Below are positions 16,812 through 27,320 of a DNA stretch of 42,388 bases, piece after piece (position 1 is the stretch's first letter; the number at the start of each line of letters is the position of its first letter). The DNA comes from an uncultured Bacilli bacterium (lineage in GTDB: Bacteria; Bacillota_I; Bacilli_A; RF39; UBA660). Where the stretch lies: positions 1 to 42,388 of the forward strand of contig CANRQF010000005.1 in the NCBI GenBank assembly GCA_947632715.1, written 5' to 3'. The notes under the pieces are model-generated. The model was not told where the DNA came from. It saw only the letters and a list, made by a program, of their open reading frames with translations, and ran no database searches. The position numbers and the translations under genes are program-made.

Positions 16812-17730
16812 ACATATATTAAGTATACTAAATAAAATTAATAATTATTATCCAACATTAGGAGAAAAAGAACGTTATATAATTTTAAATAGCGATGCTT
16901 TAGTATTAGAAAATTTAGATAAAGTAGATATAGAAATGTTAGATGTAGCAATTAGTTTATTATTAGAAAATCATAATAAAAAAGAATTAGTATTTTTATT
17001 AAATCTTTTTCATGAAAGAAGAAATTATCCCGATGTTATAAAAGAATTTTTAACTAATGAAATAATTAAAAATAATGGTAGTTCTTATCTTAAGAATGGT
17101 ATTGAATTAATTAGTAGTGCTAATTCAGAATTTGTCGCATTAAAAGTAAAAGATATAATAGAGAATAGTAATTTAATGTATCGAGGCTTTAGTTTTGAAC
17201 CAGATTCTTTAAATTATGCTAATTTTTTAGTATATACTGAGCAAAGAATTATTAGTGATTATTTCTTTTGGCCTAATATTCTAACTGATGAATATTTTAT
17301 TAAAGAAAAATTAACTGATTCATTTATTGAAATTACAGATGATTATGAAAATGCAATTGATTTAAGTGAAAGTATAAATAAATTAGATATTTATTTTAGT
17401 AAAAAAGAAAACTTTCAAAAATTTTTTAATCATTTATTTAATAAATATTTTGATACACTTTCAGAAAAATTAGCTTATTTAAAATTATTATTTCGTCTTC
17501 TTTGTAAATATAATTTTGATATTAATTTAGATGATTATAATAATGGAGAAGTAGTTAAAGATAATGAAATAAATAGTTTAACTAACTTTATTAAATATTT
17601 TAATGAATTAGTTAGAAATGATAGTGTAGATGAACATCATGCTTTAGAAGAAAAATTATCTAAAGTAATTGATGATAATTTTGAATATATAAATATCTTT
17701 AGTAAAAAACAAAGAATATTAAAAAAATAA
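16801..17730 (+). CDS. hypothetical protein
   Basis: 309-aa ORF overlapping the previous gene by 11 nt. Confidence 0.75.
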   Translation: MKIKHILSILNKINNYYPTLGEKERYIILNSDALVLENLDKVDIEMLDVAISLLLENHNKKELVFLLNLFHERRNYPDVIKEFLTNEIIKNNGSSYLKNGIELISSANSEFVALKVKDIIENSNLMYRGFSFEPDSLNYANFLVYTEQRIISDYFFWPNILTDEYFIKEKLTDSFIEITDDYENAIDLSESINKLDIYFSKKENFQKFFNHLFNKYFDTLSEKLAYLKLLFRLLCKYNFDINLDDYNNGEVVKDNEINSLTNFIKYFNELVRNDSVDEHHALEEKLSKVIDDNFEYINIFSKKQRILKK

Positions 17731-17741
17731 AGGTGATAACA

Positions 17742-18467
17742 ATGAAGAAAAATAATGAAATAAATAAGATATTAAATAAAATACCTGCCTCAATGAAAAA
17801 GATTGATTTATCGATTGAAGAGATAACTGATCTAGATTCTTTAGTCGAAGAAGAATATGAAAGAAATTTTGTTTTAAATACTTTAGCATGTATACTAACT
17901 TCTAATTTAGATAGATTAAATAAATTAAATGAATTAGAAAGAAAGTATTTAGAAGAATTTATAAATTTTTATAAATTAGGAGAAGTTATATATAAAAATA
18001 TTGGTTATAAAATAAATTGGACTAAAAATATATCAGAAATTAGAGATGCCTATTATTTAGAATTAGAAAGAATAACTTATTATGATTTAGATTATGATGA
18101 AATAAGAAATAATATTAAATTAATGATTAATAAAGAAGATACTTATTATAATAATTTAATTTCTGATGATTTTAAAAAATATTTAAAGAGAGTAACGGGA
18201 AAAGAATTGTTAGATTCTTTCCCTAAAAAAATGTATTATAATATTGAACAAAGTTTAAAAGAGTATGGATATTCTGTAAATATACAAAGAATAATTGAGG
18301 AAAAGAAATCATTTGCTTTATTATTAATATATTTTAGATATCCATTAAGTACGATAATGAAACTTACTGATTTAGATATGGATACGCTTAGAGATTTAAA
18401 AATATTCAGTATGTTTATGCAAAATGATGTTATAGATAGTAAAAATTTAATAAGAAAAAAGAGATAG
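17742..18467 (+). CDS. hypothetical protein
   Basis: ORF track starts 17733; ATG at 17742 has SD AAAGGTGAT. Confidence 0.75.
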   Translation: MKKNNEINKILNKIPASMKKIDLSIEEITDLDSLVEEEYERNFVLNTLACILTSNLDRLNKLNELERKYLEEFINFYKLGEVIYKNIGYKINWTKNISEIRDAYYLELERITYYDLDYDEIRNNIKLMINKEDTYYNNLISDDFKKYLKRVTGKELLDSFPKKMYYNIEQSLKEYGYSVNIQRIIEEKKSFALLLIYFRYPLSTIMKLTDLDMDTLRDLKIFSMFMQNDVIDSKNLIRKKR

Positions 18468-18514
18468 TTATATTGACTAACTAAATAAAAAGTAATAAAA
18501 TATTAATATATTTT

Positions 18515-18695
18515 CTATGGAAAGAGAAGTACTTATTATTAAATGGTTGAAAGCGAAGACGGATGGTGGAAAAGTCGAACATTAATAATTATAGGAAGAC
18601 ACTTTCGGAATTAGAAACGCATAAGCGATAAAAATTAAAGACCTAAGTAAGGTGGTACCGTGAGAATAATCGCCCTTATATCTAGGTCTTTTTAT
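18515..18695 (+). promoter_or_regulatory. T-box leader controlling hisS-aspS-asnS
   Basis: AGUA loop-E motif (18528-18531), GGAAGACACTTTC specifier side, T-box core AAGGTGGTACCGTG (18649-18662), terminator AAAGACCTA/TAGGTCTTTTT. Confidence 0.9.
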
Positions 18696-18715
18696 TTTAG
18701 AAAGAAGGAATAAAA

Positions 18716-19978
18716 ATGATAGCAAAACAAAAGGGAACAGTAGATATTACAGGAAGTGATGCCATACTTTGGGAGTATGTAAATTCAGTTGTGACTACTA
18801 TGTGTAGTGCTTATAATTATGAGTTTATTAGAACTCCAATATTTGAAGCAAGTGAGTTATTTCATCGAAGTGTTGGTGAATCATCTGATATAGTTAAAAA
18901 AGAAACTTATGATTTTCAAGATAAAGGTGGTAGAAATATTACTTTAAGACCAGAGGGAACTGCTGGTGTTGTTCGTAGTTATATTGAAAATAAATTATAT
19001 GCATCACCAGATTTAAAGAAATATTATTATAATGGTACAATGTATCGTTATGAAAGACCACAAAAAGGAAGACTTAGAGAATTTACCCAATTTGGTGTCG
19101 AAGTTTTAGGTGGTAATGATCCAATTATTGATGCTGAAGTTATAAGTTTACAATATCGTATTTTAGAAGCATTACATATTGGTAATTTACAAGTAAATAT
19201 TAATTCTTTAGGAGATAATGAATCTAGAGATAATTATAAAAATGCTTTAGTTAAGTATTTAGAACCACATATCGATGATTTATGTGAAGATTGCAGGGAA
19301 AGATTTAAAACTAATCCTTTAAGAATACTAGATTGTAAAGTAGATAAAGACAGTGATATTTTAAAAAATGCTCCAAAAACAATTGATTATTTAAATAAAG
19401 AAAGTAAAGAAAGATTTGATACTGTTTTAAAATATTTGGGCTTACTTGATATTGATTATGAAGTAAATCCTAATATTGTAAGAGGCCTTGATTATTATGA
19501 TCATACTGTTTTTGAAATAGTATCTTTAGATAATGAAGAAACAAAAGCCAATGTTTTAGGGGGTGGAGGCCGTTATAACAAACTTATTAAAGAATTAGAT
19601 GGTCCTGAATCTTATGGTATTGGTTTTGCTTGTGGTATGGATAGAGTAGTTGATACTCTAAAAGAAATAGAATTATATAAGGATGTTAAAAAAGATATTG
19701 ATTGTTATGTAATGTATGTATCTGAAGAAGAAAAATTATATGCTTTAGATATTACTCAAAATTTAAGATTAAATGGAGTAGTTACAGAAACTAATAATTT
19801 AAATAAAGCATTAAAGGGTCAATTTAAAGAAGCAGATAGACTTAATGCTAAATATTTAATTATTTTAAATAATGAAGATTTACAAAAAGGTTTAGTTAAT
19901 GTTAAAGATAATAGAACTAAAGAAGAAGAAAAAGTAGATATTGGTGAATTAACTGAATATATTATTGGTAATTTATAG
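18716..19978 (+). CDS. hisS: histidyl-tRNA synthetase
   Basis: KGTVDITGSDA; FRTPIFE-like motif; RPEGTAGVVRSYIEN; GGGGRYN. Confidence 0.96.
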   Translation: MIAKQKGTVDITGSDAILWEYVNSVVTTMCSAYNYEFIRTPIFEASELFHRSVGESSDIVKKETYDFQDKGGRNITLRPEGTAGVVRSYIENKLYASPDLKKYYYNGTMYRYERPQKGRLREFTQFGVEVLGGNDPIIDAEVISLQYRILEALHIGNLQVNINSLGDNESRDNYKNALVKYLEPHIDDLCEDCRERFKTNPLRILDCKVDKDSDILKNAPKTIDYLNKESKERFDTVLKYLGLLDIDYEVNPNIVRGLDYYDHTVFEIVSLDNEETKANVLGGGGRYNKLIKELDGPESYGIGFACGMDRVVDTLKEIELYKDVKKDIDCYVMYVSEEEKLYALDITQNLRLNGVVTETNNLNKALKGQFKEADRLNAKYLIILNNEDLQKGLVNVKDNRTKEEEKVDIGELTEYIIGNL

Positions 19979-19987
19979 GAGTAAGTT

Positions 19988-21277
19988 ATGAAAAGAATAT
20001 TAATAAATGAATTAAAAGAAAATGAAATAAGTAAAATTAGTGGTTGGGCTACTACTATTAGAGATACTAAATATATGATATTTATTATTCTAAAAGATCG
20101 TAGTGGTTTTATCCAAGTATCAATTGATAAAAATAATAATGCCGAAATAGTTAAGAAATTAGAGGGAATTCTTGCGAATAGTATTTTATCTTTTACAGGT
20201 AAAATGGTTAAAAGTGAATATGTTAAACAAGGTGGTAAAGAATTTTTACCTGATGATGTCGTAGTACTTAGTAGTGCTGAAAGTTTACCTATTGATGATA
20301 CTGCTAATATTGATACAAGAATGGATTATCGTTGGATTGATTTAAGAGGTGAAAAAAATAATTTAATGTTATTATGCCAAGCAGCTTTAGTTGATGGTAT
20401 GCGTTCTTATTTATTAAGTGAAAAATTTACGGAAATTCATACTCCTAAACTTATTGGAGCAGCATCTGAATCTGGTTCTTCCGTTTTTGAAGTTAAATAT
20501 TTTGATCGTACGGCATACTTAGCTCAAAGTCCACAATTTTATAAACAAATGGCAATGGCTAGTGGTTTAGAAAGAATATTTGAAATAGCACCAGCTTTTA
20601 GAGCCGAAAATTCTAATACTAATCGTCATACAACAGAATTTACATCTTTCGATGTTGAGATGGCTTATATTGATTCTTATGAAGATGTTATGGATTTAGA
20701 AGAAGATTTATTAATCGCTGGACTATCTAATGTTAAAAATTTATATGGTGATAAAATTAAAGAATTATTTAATGTTGATGTTACAGTACCTACTAAACCA
20801 TTTCCAAGAATTAAATTAGAAGATTTATACCAAGAGTTACATAAAAGATATAATTATGAAATACCAGAATTTGATGTTGGTGATATGAATGCTGAAGCTG
20901 AAAATTTAACAGGTAAGTTTGCTAAAGAAGTATATGGTCATGAATTTATTTTTGTAACAGATTTTGCGAAAACAAAAAGAGCATTTTACCATATGAGAAA
21001 AGACGATGTACCTCAAGGTTACGATTTAATTTGGAAGGGTACCGAAATTACAACTGGTGCTCAAAGAGAACATCGCTTTGAAGTATTAAGAAAACAAGCC
21101 GATGAAAAAGGATTAGGTAAAGATGTAGAATTTTATATGGAATTCTTTAAGTATGGTTGTCCTCCTCATGGTGGTTTTGCTATTGGGGTAGATAGACTTA
21201 ATATGTTATTATTAGAGCTACCTTCATTAAAAGAAGAAATGTTCATATTTAGGGGTCCTAATAGATTAAACCCATAA
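19988..21277 (+). CDS. aspS: aspartyl-tRNA synthetase, short archaeal-type (likely non-discriminating)
   Basis: 429 aa; AQSPQFYKQMAMASGLERIFEIAPAFRAENSNTNRHTTEFTSFDVEMAYI; GGFAIGVDRLNMLLL. Confidence 0.93.
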   Translation: MKRILINELKENEISKISGWATTIRDTKYMIFIILKDRSGFIQVSIDKNNNAEIVKKLEGILANSILSFTGKMVKSEYVKQGGKEFLPDDVVVLSSAESLPIDDTANIDTRMDYRWIDLRGEKNNLMLLCQAALVDGMRSYLLSEKFTEIHTPKLIGAASESGSSVFEVKYFDRTAYLAQSPQFYKQMAMASGLERIFEIAPAFRAENSNTNRHTTEFTSFDVEMAYIDSYEDVMDLEEDLLIAGLSNVKNLYGDKIKELFNVDVTVPTKPFPRIKLEDLYQELHKRYNYEIPEFDVGDMNAEAENLTGKFAKEVYGHEFIFVTDFAKTKRAFYHMRKDDVPQGYDLIWKGTEITTGAQREHRFEVLRKQADEKGLGKDVEFYMEFFKYGCPPHGGFAIGVDRLNMLLLELPSLKEEMFIFRGPNRLNP

Positions 21278-21298
21278 TATAAAGAAAGGAAAATTACA

Positions 21299-22663
21299 AT
21301 GGATTTAAAAGATTTATTAAAAGATAAAGATAAATATTTAGATAAAGAAGTATCTATATGTGGTTGGATTAGAAATCATCGTGATCAAAAGACATTTGGT
21401 TTTATTGATTTTTCTGATGGTACATGTCAAACACATTTACAAGTTGTATATGATGAAAAATTAAGTAATTTTGAAGAAGTTAAAAAATTACTTGTTGGTT
21501 GTGCTATTAAAGTTACTGGTAAAATTATTAAATCAAAAGGTAATCAAGATATTGAAATGCAAGCAGAAAGTATTGAATTACTTGGTAATTGTCCTGAAGA
21601 TTATCCAATTCAACCAAAAAGACATACTAGGGAATTTTTAAGAGAGCAAGCTTATTTAAGACCTAGAACTAATTTATTTCAAGCTGTTTTTAGAGTAAGA
21701 AGTATTGCTGCTTATGCCATTCATAAGTATTTTCAAGAAAATGGTTATGTTTATTTTCATGCTCCTTTAATTACATCAAGTGATTGTGAAGGTGCTGGGG
21801 AAATGTTCCAAGTAACAACGATTCCTTTAGATAAAATAAAAGGTGATGTTGATTATTCTAAAGATTTCTTTGGTAAAATGACAAATCTTACGGTAAGTGG
21901 TCAACTTGAAGCTGAAACATTTGCTCTAAGTTATAAAAAGACATATACATTTGGTCCAACTTTTAGAGCCGAAAATTCTAATACCAAAACACATGCATCT
22001 GAATTTTGGATGATTGAACCAGAAATTGCTTTCTGTGATTTAGAAGGTGATATGGATATAATGGAGAGTATGCTAAAATATGTAGTTAAATATGTTTTAG
22101 ATAATGCCAAAGAAGAAATGGAATTCTTTGATAAATTTGTTGAAAATGGATTAATTGATAAATTAAATAAATTATTAAATAGCCATTTTACAAGAATTGA
22201 TCATAAAGATGTTATTAAAATATTAAAAGAAGCTCCCGTTAAATGGGAATTTGAACCAGAATATGGGGAAGATATTGCGAAAGAACATGAAAAATATATT
22301 ACTGAATATTTTAATGGTCCTGTATTTATTAAAAATTGGCCAAAAGATATTAAAGCCTTCTATATGAAACTTAACCCTGATAATGAAACAGTAGCGGCAG
22401 TTGATTTAGAAGTACCTGGTGCTGGTGAACTTATGGGTGGTAGTCAAAGAGAAGAAGATTATGATAAATTAGTAAGTAGAATGCAAGAACTTGGTATGAG
22501 TAGGGAAGGCCTTGAATGGTATTTAAATCTTCGCCGTTATGGTGGTTGTGTTCATTCCGGTTTTGGTATGGGCTTTGAAAGATTACTTATTTATCTTACT
22601 GGTGTTGATAATATTAGAGATGTTATTCCTTATCCAAGATGTCCAAAAACATGTGATTATTAA
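21299..22663 (+). CDS. asnS: asparaginyl-tRNA synthetase
   Basis: CGWIRNHRDQKTFGFIDFSDGTC; TFGPTFRAENSNTKTHASEFWMIEPE; GFGMGFERLLIYLTG. Confidence 0.95.
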   Translation: MDLKDLLKDKDKYLDKEVSICGWIRNHRDQKTFGFIDFSDGTCQTHLQVVYDEKLSNFEEVKKLLVGCAIKVTGKIIKSKGNQDIEMQAESIELLGNCPEDYPIQPKRHTREFLREQAYLRPRTNLFQAVFRVRSIAAYAIHKYFQENGYVYFHAPLITSSDCEGAGEMFQVTTIPLDKIKGDVDYSKDFFGKMTNLTVSGQLEAETFALSYKKTYTFGPTFRAENSNTKTHASEFWMIEPEIAFCDLEGDMDIMESMLKYVVKYVLDNAKEEMEFFDKFVENGLIDKLNKLLNSHFTRIDHKDVIKILKEAPVKWEFEPEYGEDIAKEHEKYITEYFNGPVFIKNWPKDIKAFYMKLNPDNETVAAVDLEVPGAGELMGGSQREEDYDKLVSRMQELGMSREGLEWYLNLRRYGGCVHSGFGMGFERLLIYLTGVDNIRDVIPYPRCPKTCDY

Positions 22664-22672
22664 GAGGTATTT

Positions 22673-22981
22673 ATGAGTAAATTTACAAAAGAAATGGTCG
22701 ATTCATATGCTGATAAATTACTTATTGGATTAACAGAAGAAGAAAATAAATTAGTTTTGGATGAATTTGATATTATTGATAAAAATATGGAATTAATAAC
22801 AAAAATACCTAATATAAGTGAAGTTACACCAATGACACATACATTAGATGATTTTACTTATGAACTTAGAGAAGATGAATATGAAGAAAGTATTAATATT
22901 GATGATGCCCTAGCTAACGCAGATTCTACGGAAGGAAGACAAATAAAAGTACCTAATGTTGTTGAGGTGAGTAAAAAATGA
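22673..22981 (+). CDS. gatC: Asp/Glu-tRNA amidotransferase subunit C
   Basis: 102 aa, precedes gatA; ...TPMTHTLDDFTYELREDE... Confidence 0.85.
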   Translation: MSKFTKEMVDSYADKLLIGLTEEENKLVLDEFDIIDKNMELITKIPNISEVTPMTHTLDDFTYELREDEYEESINIDDALANADSTEGRQIKVPNVVEVSKK

Positions 22982-24438
22982 TGGATAAAAGTATTAAAGA
23001 GTTACATGAACTTTTGATAAATAATAAAGTAAGTAGTGATGATTTAGTTAAAGAAGCTTTAGCTAAATCTCACACTTTACAAGAAAAATGCAATGCTTTT
23101 GTTACAATTTTGGATGATGCTAAAGGGGTATCTGTAAATGATAATCTACTTTCTGGTATTCCTTATGGTATAAAAGATAATTATTCTACCAAAGGAATAC
23201 TTACAACAGGTTCATCAAATACTTTAAAAGATTATGTTCCGTTTTTTACGGCAACTGCAGTTAAAAATTTAGAAAAATGTGGAGCAGTACCGGTTAATAA
23301 AACCGCTTTAGATGAATTTGGTATGGGTGGAACTGGTACAACCTGTCATACGGGTAATGTATTAAATCCATGGAATCCAAAAAGAATGTGTGGAGGTTCA
23401 TCTGCCGGTAGTGCTTGTGCAGTAAGTGCAGGTGTTTATCCATATGCTTTAGGTAGTGATACAGGTGACTCTATTCGTAAACCTGCTGCCTATTGTGGTA
23501 TTGTTGGCTATAAACCTACTTATGGTATGATTTCAAGATATGGTTTATTTCCTTTTGCCTCTTCTTTAGACCATTGTGGTGTTTTAACAAGATCGGTTGA
23601 AGATGCAGCCATTGTCGTAGATGCCATGAAAGGAAAAGATAAAAAAGATTTAACTAGTTTTGATTCTAGTAATATTTATCTATTAAATAGTTTAGATGGT
23701 AAAGTTAAAGGTAAGAAATTATTTTATATAAAAGAAATAGTTGATTTTGCTAATTATCCAAATATTGATGATACTTTAAAGAAACACTTAGATAATTATT
23801 TTAAAACTTTAGATAATTTAAAATCTCTAGGAGTTACTATTGACTCAGTAAGTATTGATAAAACCCTTCTTCAAGCAATTCCATCTGTTTATGTTTGTTT
23901 AAGTTGTGCTGAAGCCACAAGTAATATGTCTAATTTAACTGGTATTATCTTTGGGCCAAGGGGTAAAGGTGATAATGTCATGGAAATGATTAAAGATCAT
24001 CGTACTAAAGGATTTTCACCACTTATTAAAAGAAGATTTGTTATTGGTTCATATATCTTACAAAAAGAAAATCAAGAAAAATATTTTGTTAATGCTCAAA
24101 GAGTTAGAAGATTAATCGTGGATAAAATGAAAGAATTATTTAAAGAATATGATGGCCTTATTTTACCTGTTGGTACTGGTCCTGCTCCCTATATTGATGG
24201 TAGTGTAGACCATGTTAATAATAGTGATACAAGTATTTTAGAAGAACATTTACAAATTGGTAATTTTGGTGGTTTCCCATCTATTACTATACCTAATGGT
24301 TTTATTAATAATCTACCTGTAGGTATCAATATTACTGGTAATTGTTATGATGATGTCAATATTTTAAATATTGCTTATGCCTTAGAGGGAACAATGAATT
24401 ATAAAGGTCAAATAGCAAAGGAGGGTACTAATGAGTAA
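22978..24438 (+). CDS. gatA: Asp/Glu-tRNA amidotransferase subunit A
   Basis: Amidase signature GGSSAGSACAVSAGVYPYALGSDTGDSIRKPAAYCGIVGYKPTYG. Confidence 0.96.
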   Translation: MMDKSIKELHELLINNKVSSDDLVKEALAKSHTLQEKCNAFVTILDDAKGVSVNDNLLSGIPYGIKDNYSTKGILTTGSSNTLKDYVPFFTATAVKNLEKCGAVPVNKTALDEFGMGGTGTTCHTGNVLNPWNPKRMCGGSSAGSACAVSAGVYPYALGSDTGDSIRKPAAYCGIVGYKPTYGMISRYGLFPFASSLDHCGVLTRSVEDAAIVVDAMKGKDKKDLTSFDSSNIYLLNSLDGKVKGKKLFYIKEIVDFANYPNIDDTLKKHLDNYFKTLDNLKSLGVTIDSVSIDKTLLQAIPSVYVCLSCAEATSNMSNLTGIIFGPRGKGDNVMEMIKDHRTKGFSPLIKRRFVIGSYILQKENQEKYFVNAQRVRRLIVDKMKELFKEYDGLILPVGTGPAPYIDGSVDHVNNSDTSILEEHLQIGNFGGFPSITIPNGFINNLPVGINITGNCYDDVNILNIAYALEGTMNYKGQIAKEGTNE

Positions 24439-25858
24439 ATATAAAGCAGTTATTGGGTTAGAAATGCACTGCGAATTAAAAAGTAATTCAAAAGTATTCT
24501 CACCAGCTAAAAATGGTTATAGTGAAATACCTAACTTTAATATTTCCGAAATAGATATGGCTTTTCCGGGTATCTTACCATCAGTTAATAAAGAATCAGT
24601 AAGAAGTGCTATTATGGCTTCCTTAGTTTTAAATTGCAAGGTTCCCGAATATATGTACTTTGATCGTAAAAATTATTATTATCCTGATTTACCTAAAGGT
24701 TATCAAATTACCCAAATGCATGATCCAGTTGGTACAAATGGTAAAATTTTAATTGATATGGATGGATATACTAAAGAAGTTTTAATTCATGATATTCACT
24801 TAGAAGAAGATAGTGCTAGTTTAGACCATTATATTGATGCATCTCTAATTGATTACAATAGAGCAGGTGTTCCCCTTTTAGAACTTGTTACAGAACCATG
24901 TTTTAATAATGCTGAAGAAGCTGTAGCATTCCTAGAATATATGCGTCTTGTTTATAAATACTTAGGTATTAGCGATGCTGATACAAAAATGGGCCAAATT
25001 AGATGTGATGTTAATGTTTCTATTATGGATTATGATGCTAAAGAACTTGGTACCAAAGTTGAAATTAAAAATGTTAACTCGTTTCAAAATGTTAAAGATG
25101 CCATTAATTATGAAATAAAAAGACAATCAGAATTAAAGGATGCAGGCCGTTATAGTGAGGTTGAACAAGAGACAAGAAGATTTGATGAAGAAACTTTAAC
25201 TACTGTAAGAATGCGTAGTAAAGTTGATGCCATTGATTATAAATATTTTGTTGAACCAAATATTCCTAAATATAAAATAACTAAAGAATGGATTGAAGAA
25301 ATAAAAAAGAGTATTCCAATGTTACCTAGAGAAAGAAAGCAAAAATATATAAATGAGTATGGTTTATCAGAATATGATACTAATATAATAATTAAAAATA
25401 AAGAATATGCTGATTATTTTGAAGAATGCTTAAATCTTGGCATGGATGCTAAAACTAGTGCCAATTATTTAATTGTTAATATTATTGCTTATTTAAATAA
25501 ATTTAATATGGAATTAAAAGATTTCTTTCTAAAGCCAAAGTATTTAAAAGAAATAATTGATGAACTTATAAAGGGTAATATTTCATCTAAACAAGCAAAA
25601 GAAATATTTAATAAAGCTTTAGATGAAAATAAAGAACCAAAAGAATTTATAAGTAAAGAGAATAGTCAAATATCAGATGTAAGTGAACTTAATAATATTA
25701 TTGATACTATTTTAAATAATAACCAATCGCAAATTGAATTATATAAGAATGGAAGAAGTAATATATTTGATTATTTTGTCGGTCAAGTAATGAAAGAAAC
25801 AAGAGGTAAAGCTAATCCAACGATAGTAAAAGAGATATTAAATGACAAATTAAAGTAG
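24431..25858 (+). CDS. gatB: Asp/Glu-tRNA amidotransferase subunit B
   Basis: AVIGLEMHCELKSNSKVFSP; YYYPDLPKGYQITQ; GQIRCDVNVSI. Confidence 0.96.
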   Translation: MSKYKAVIGLEMHCELKSNSKVFSPAKNGYSEIPNFNISEIDMAFPGILPSVNKESVRSAIMASLVLNCKVPEYMYFDRKNYYYPDLPKGYQITQMHDPVGTNGKILIDMDGYTKEVLIHDIHLEEDSASLDHYIDASLIDYNRAGVPLLELVTEPCFNNAEEAVAFLEYMRLVYKYLGISDADTKMGQIRCDVNVSIMDYDAKELGTKVEIKNVNSFQNVKDAINYEIKRQSELKDAGRYSEVEQETRRFDEETLTTVRMRSKVDAIDYKYFVEPNIPKYKITKEWIEEIKKSIPMLPRERKQKYINEYGLSEYDTNIIIKNKEYADYFEECLNLGMDAKTSANYLIVNIIAYLNKFNMELKDFFLKPKYLKEIIDELIKGNISSKQAKEIFNKALDENKEPKEFISKENSQISDVSELNNIIDTILNNNQSQIELYKNGRSNIFDYFVGQVMKETRGKANPTIVKEILNDKLK

Positions 25859-25923
25859 TGTTATACTACTTTTTTAGTGGTCTAATTACCTTAATTATGA
25901 TATATTATAGATATGGTGATTTT

Positions 25924-26574
25924 ATGTTACTATTGATAATTTTAATATTAATTTGTTTATATATAATCTTTATCATTTTTAAATCGTATAAAGAAAATGA
26001 ATTTAATATGTTTTGGTTTAACTTTGGTAAATATAGTTTAGGTTGGTTATTTAAATTTTATTATCCTTTCAAAGTTATTAATAAAGTAGATGTGCCTGAT
26101 GGTCCCATCATTGTCTGTGGTAACCATATTCATTTAATGGACCAATTTCTACCTATTTTAAATATTAATAGACCAATTCACTATTTAGCAAAAATTGAAT
26201 ATTTTAATAATAAGAAAACAAGATGGTTTTTTAAAGGGACGGGATGTATTCCGGTAAATAGAGAAATTCATGATCAAAATGCTAAAGATAAAGCAATGGA
26301 AGTATTAAATAAAGGTCTTGCTTTAGGCATATTTCCGGAAGGAACAAGAAATCGAAGCAATAAACCATTATTACCATTTAAATATGGTGCAGTATCAATG
26401 GCTATTAAAAGTAACGCAACAATTATTCCTTTTGCAATTAAAGGTGAATATAAATTTAGAAGTAAAAATTTAAAAATTATTTTTGGTAAACCTTATAAAG
26501 TTGAAACAGACGATATTCCTAAAGAAACAGCTAAATTAGAAAAAATAATTCTTAAATTATTAAAAGAAAATTGA
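25924..26574 (+). CDS. plsC: 1-acyl-sn-glycerol-3-phosphate acyltransferase
   Basis: HIHLMDQ acyltransferase-like motif and FPEGTRNRS; start 25924 preferred (GGTGAT SD). Confidence 0.87.
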   Translation: MLLLIILILICLYIIFIIFKSYKENEFNMFWFNFGKYSLGWLFKFYYPFKVINKVDVPDGPIIVCGNHIHLMDQFLPILNINRPIHYLAKIEYFNNKKTRWFFKGTGCIPVNREIHDQNAKDKAMEVLNKGLALGIFPEGTRNRSNKPLLPFKYGAVSMAIKSNATIIPFAIKGEYKFRSKNLKIIFGKPYKVETDDIPKETAKLEKIILKLLKEN

Positions 26575-26582
26575 GGTGTGTT

Positions 26583-27320
26583 ATGTTAGTAAAAGATGTT
26601 TTTGTTAATTATGAATATCATAAGAATAAAAAAGATATAACAATTGTCTTTTTACATGGCTGGGGTCAAAATATAGAGATGATGAGGCCTCTTGCAGAAT
26701 TCTACGATAAATATTTTAATACCCTTATTGTCGATTTACCTGGTTTTGGTAAAAGTGAGGAACCGAAAGATGCATTTAGTACTCTTGATTATGTAGAGTT
26801 TATTCATGAATTACTTATGAAACTAGAAATTAATAAAGTAATATTAGTTGGTCATTCTTTTGGAGGACGCATTTCTTTATTGTATGCAAGTATGTATCCT
26901 GTATATAAATTAATATGTCTTGCTAGTCCATATTGTCCAGAAAGTACAAAAATAACATTTAAAACTAAGGTATATAAAAAGATTAAAAAAATAAAATGTT
27001 TAAGATTCTTAAGTGATTATATGCGTAAAAAGAATGGTTCCACTGATTATAATAATGCTAGTGAAATAATGAAAGGGGTACTTGTTAAAGCCGTAAATAC
27101 TAATTTAGAAGAAGATGTCAAAAATATTAAGTGCCCAACTTTATTGGTGTGGGGTGATTTAGATACGGCCGTGCCAATTAAAAGAGCATATGAACTTAAG
27201 AATTTAATAAAAGATGCTGGGGTAGTTGTCTTTAATGGTGCAACTCATTATGCCTACTTAGAAAGAATTAATGAACTCGTAGTAGTCTTAGATAATTTCT
27301 TGGAGGTAGATAGAAAATGA
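26583..27320 (+). CDS. alpha/beta hydrolase
   Basis: VFLHGWGQN; GHSFGG nucleophile elbow; C-terminal GATHYAYLE. Confidence 0.9.
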   Translation: MLVKDVFVNYEYHKNKKDITIVFLHGWGQNIEMMRPLAEFYDKYFNTLIVDLPGFGKSEEPKDAFSTLDYVEFIHELLMKLEINKVILVGHSFGGRISLLYASMYPVYKLICLASPYCPESTKITFKTKVYKKIKKIKCLRFLSDYMRKKNGSTDYNNASEIMKGVLVKAVNTNLEEDVKNIKCPTLLVWGDLDTAVPIKRAYELKNLIKDAGVVVFNGATHYAYLERINELVVVLDNFLEVDRK

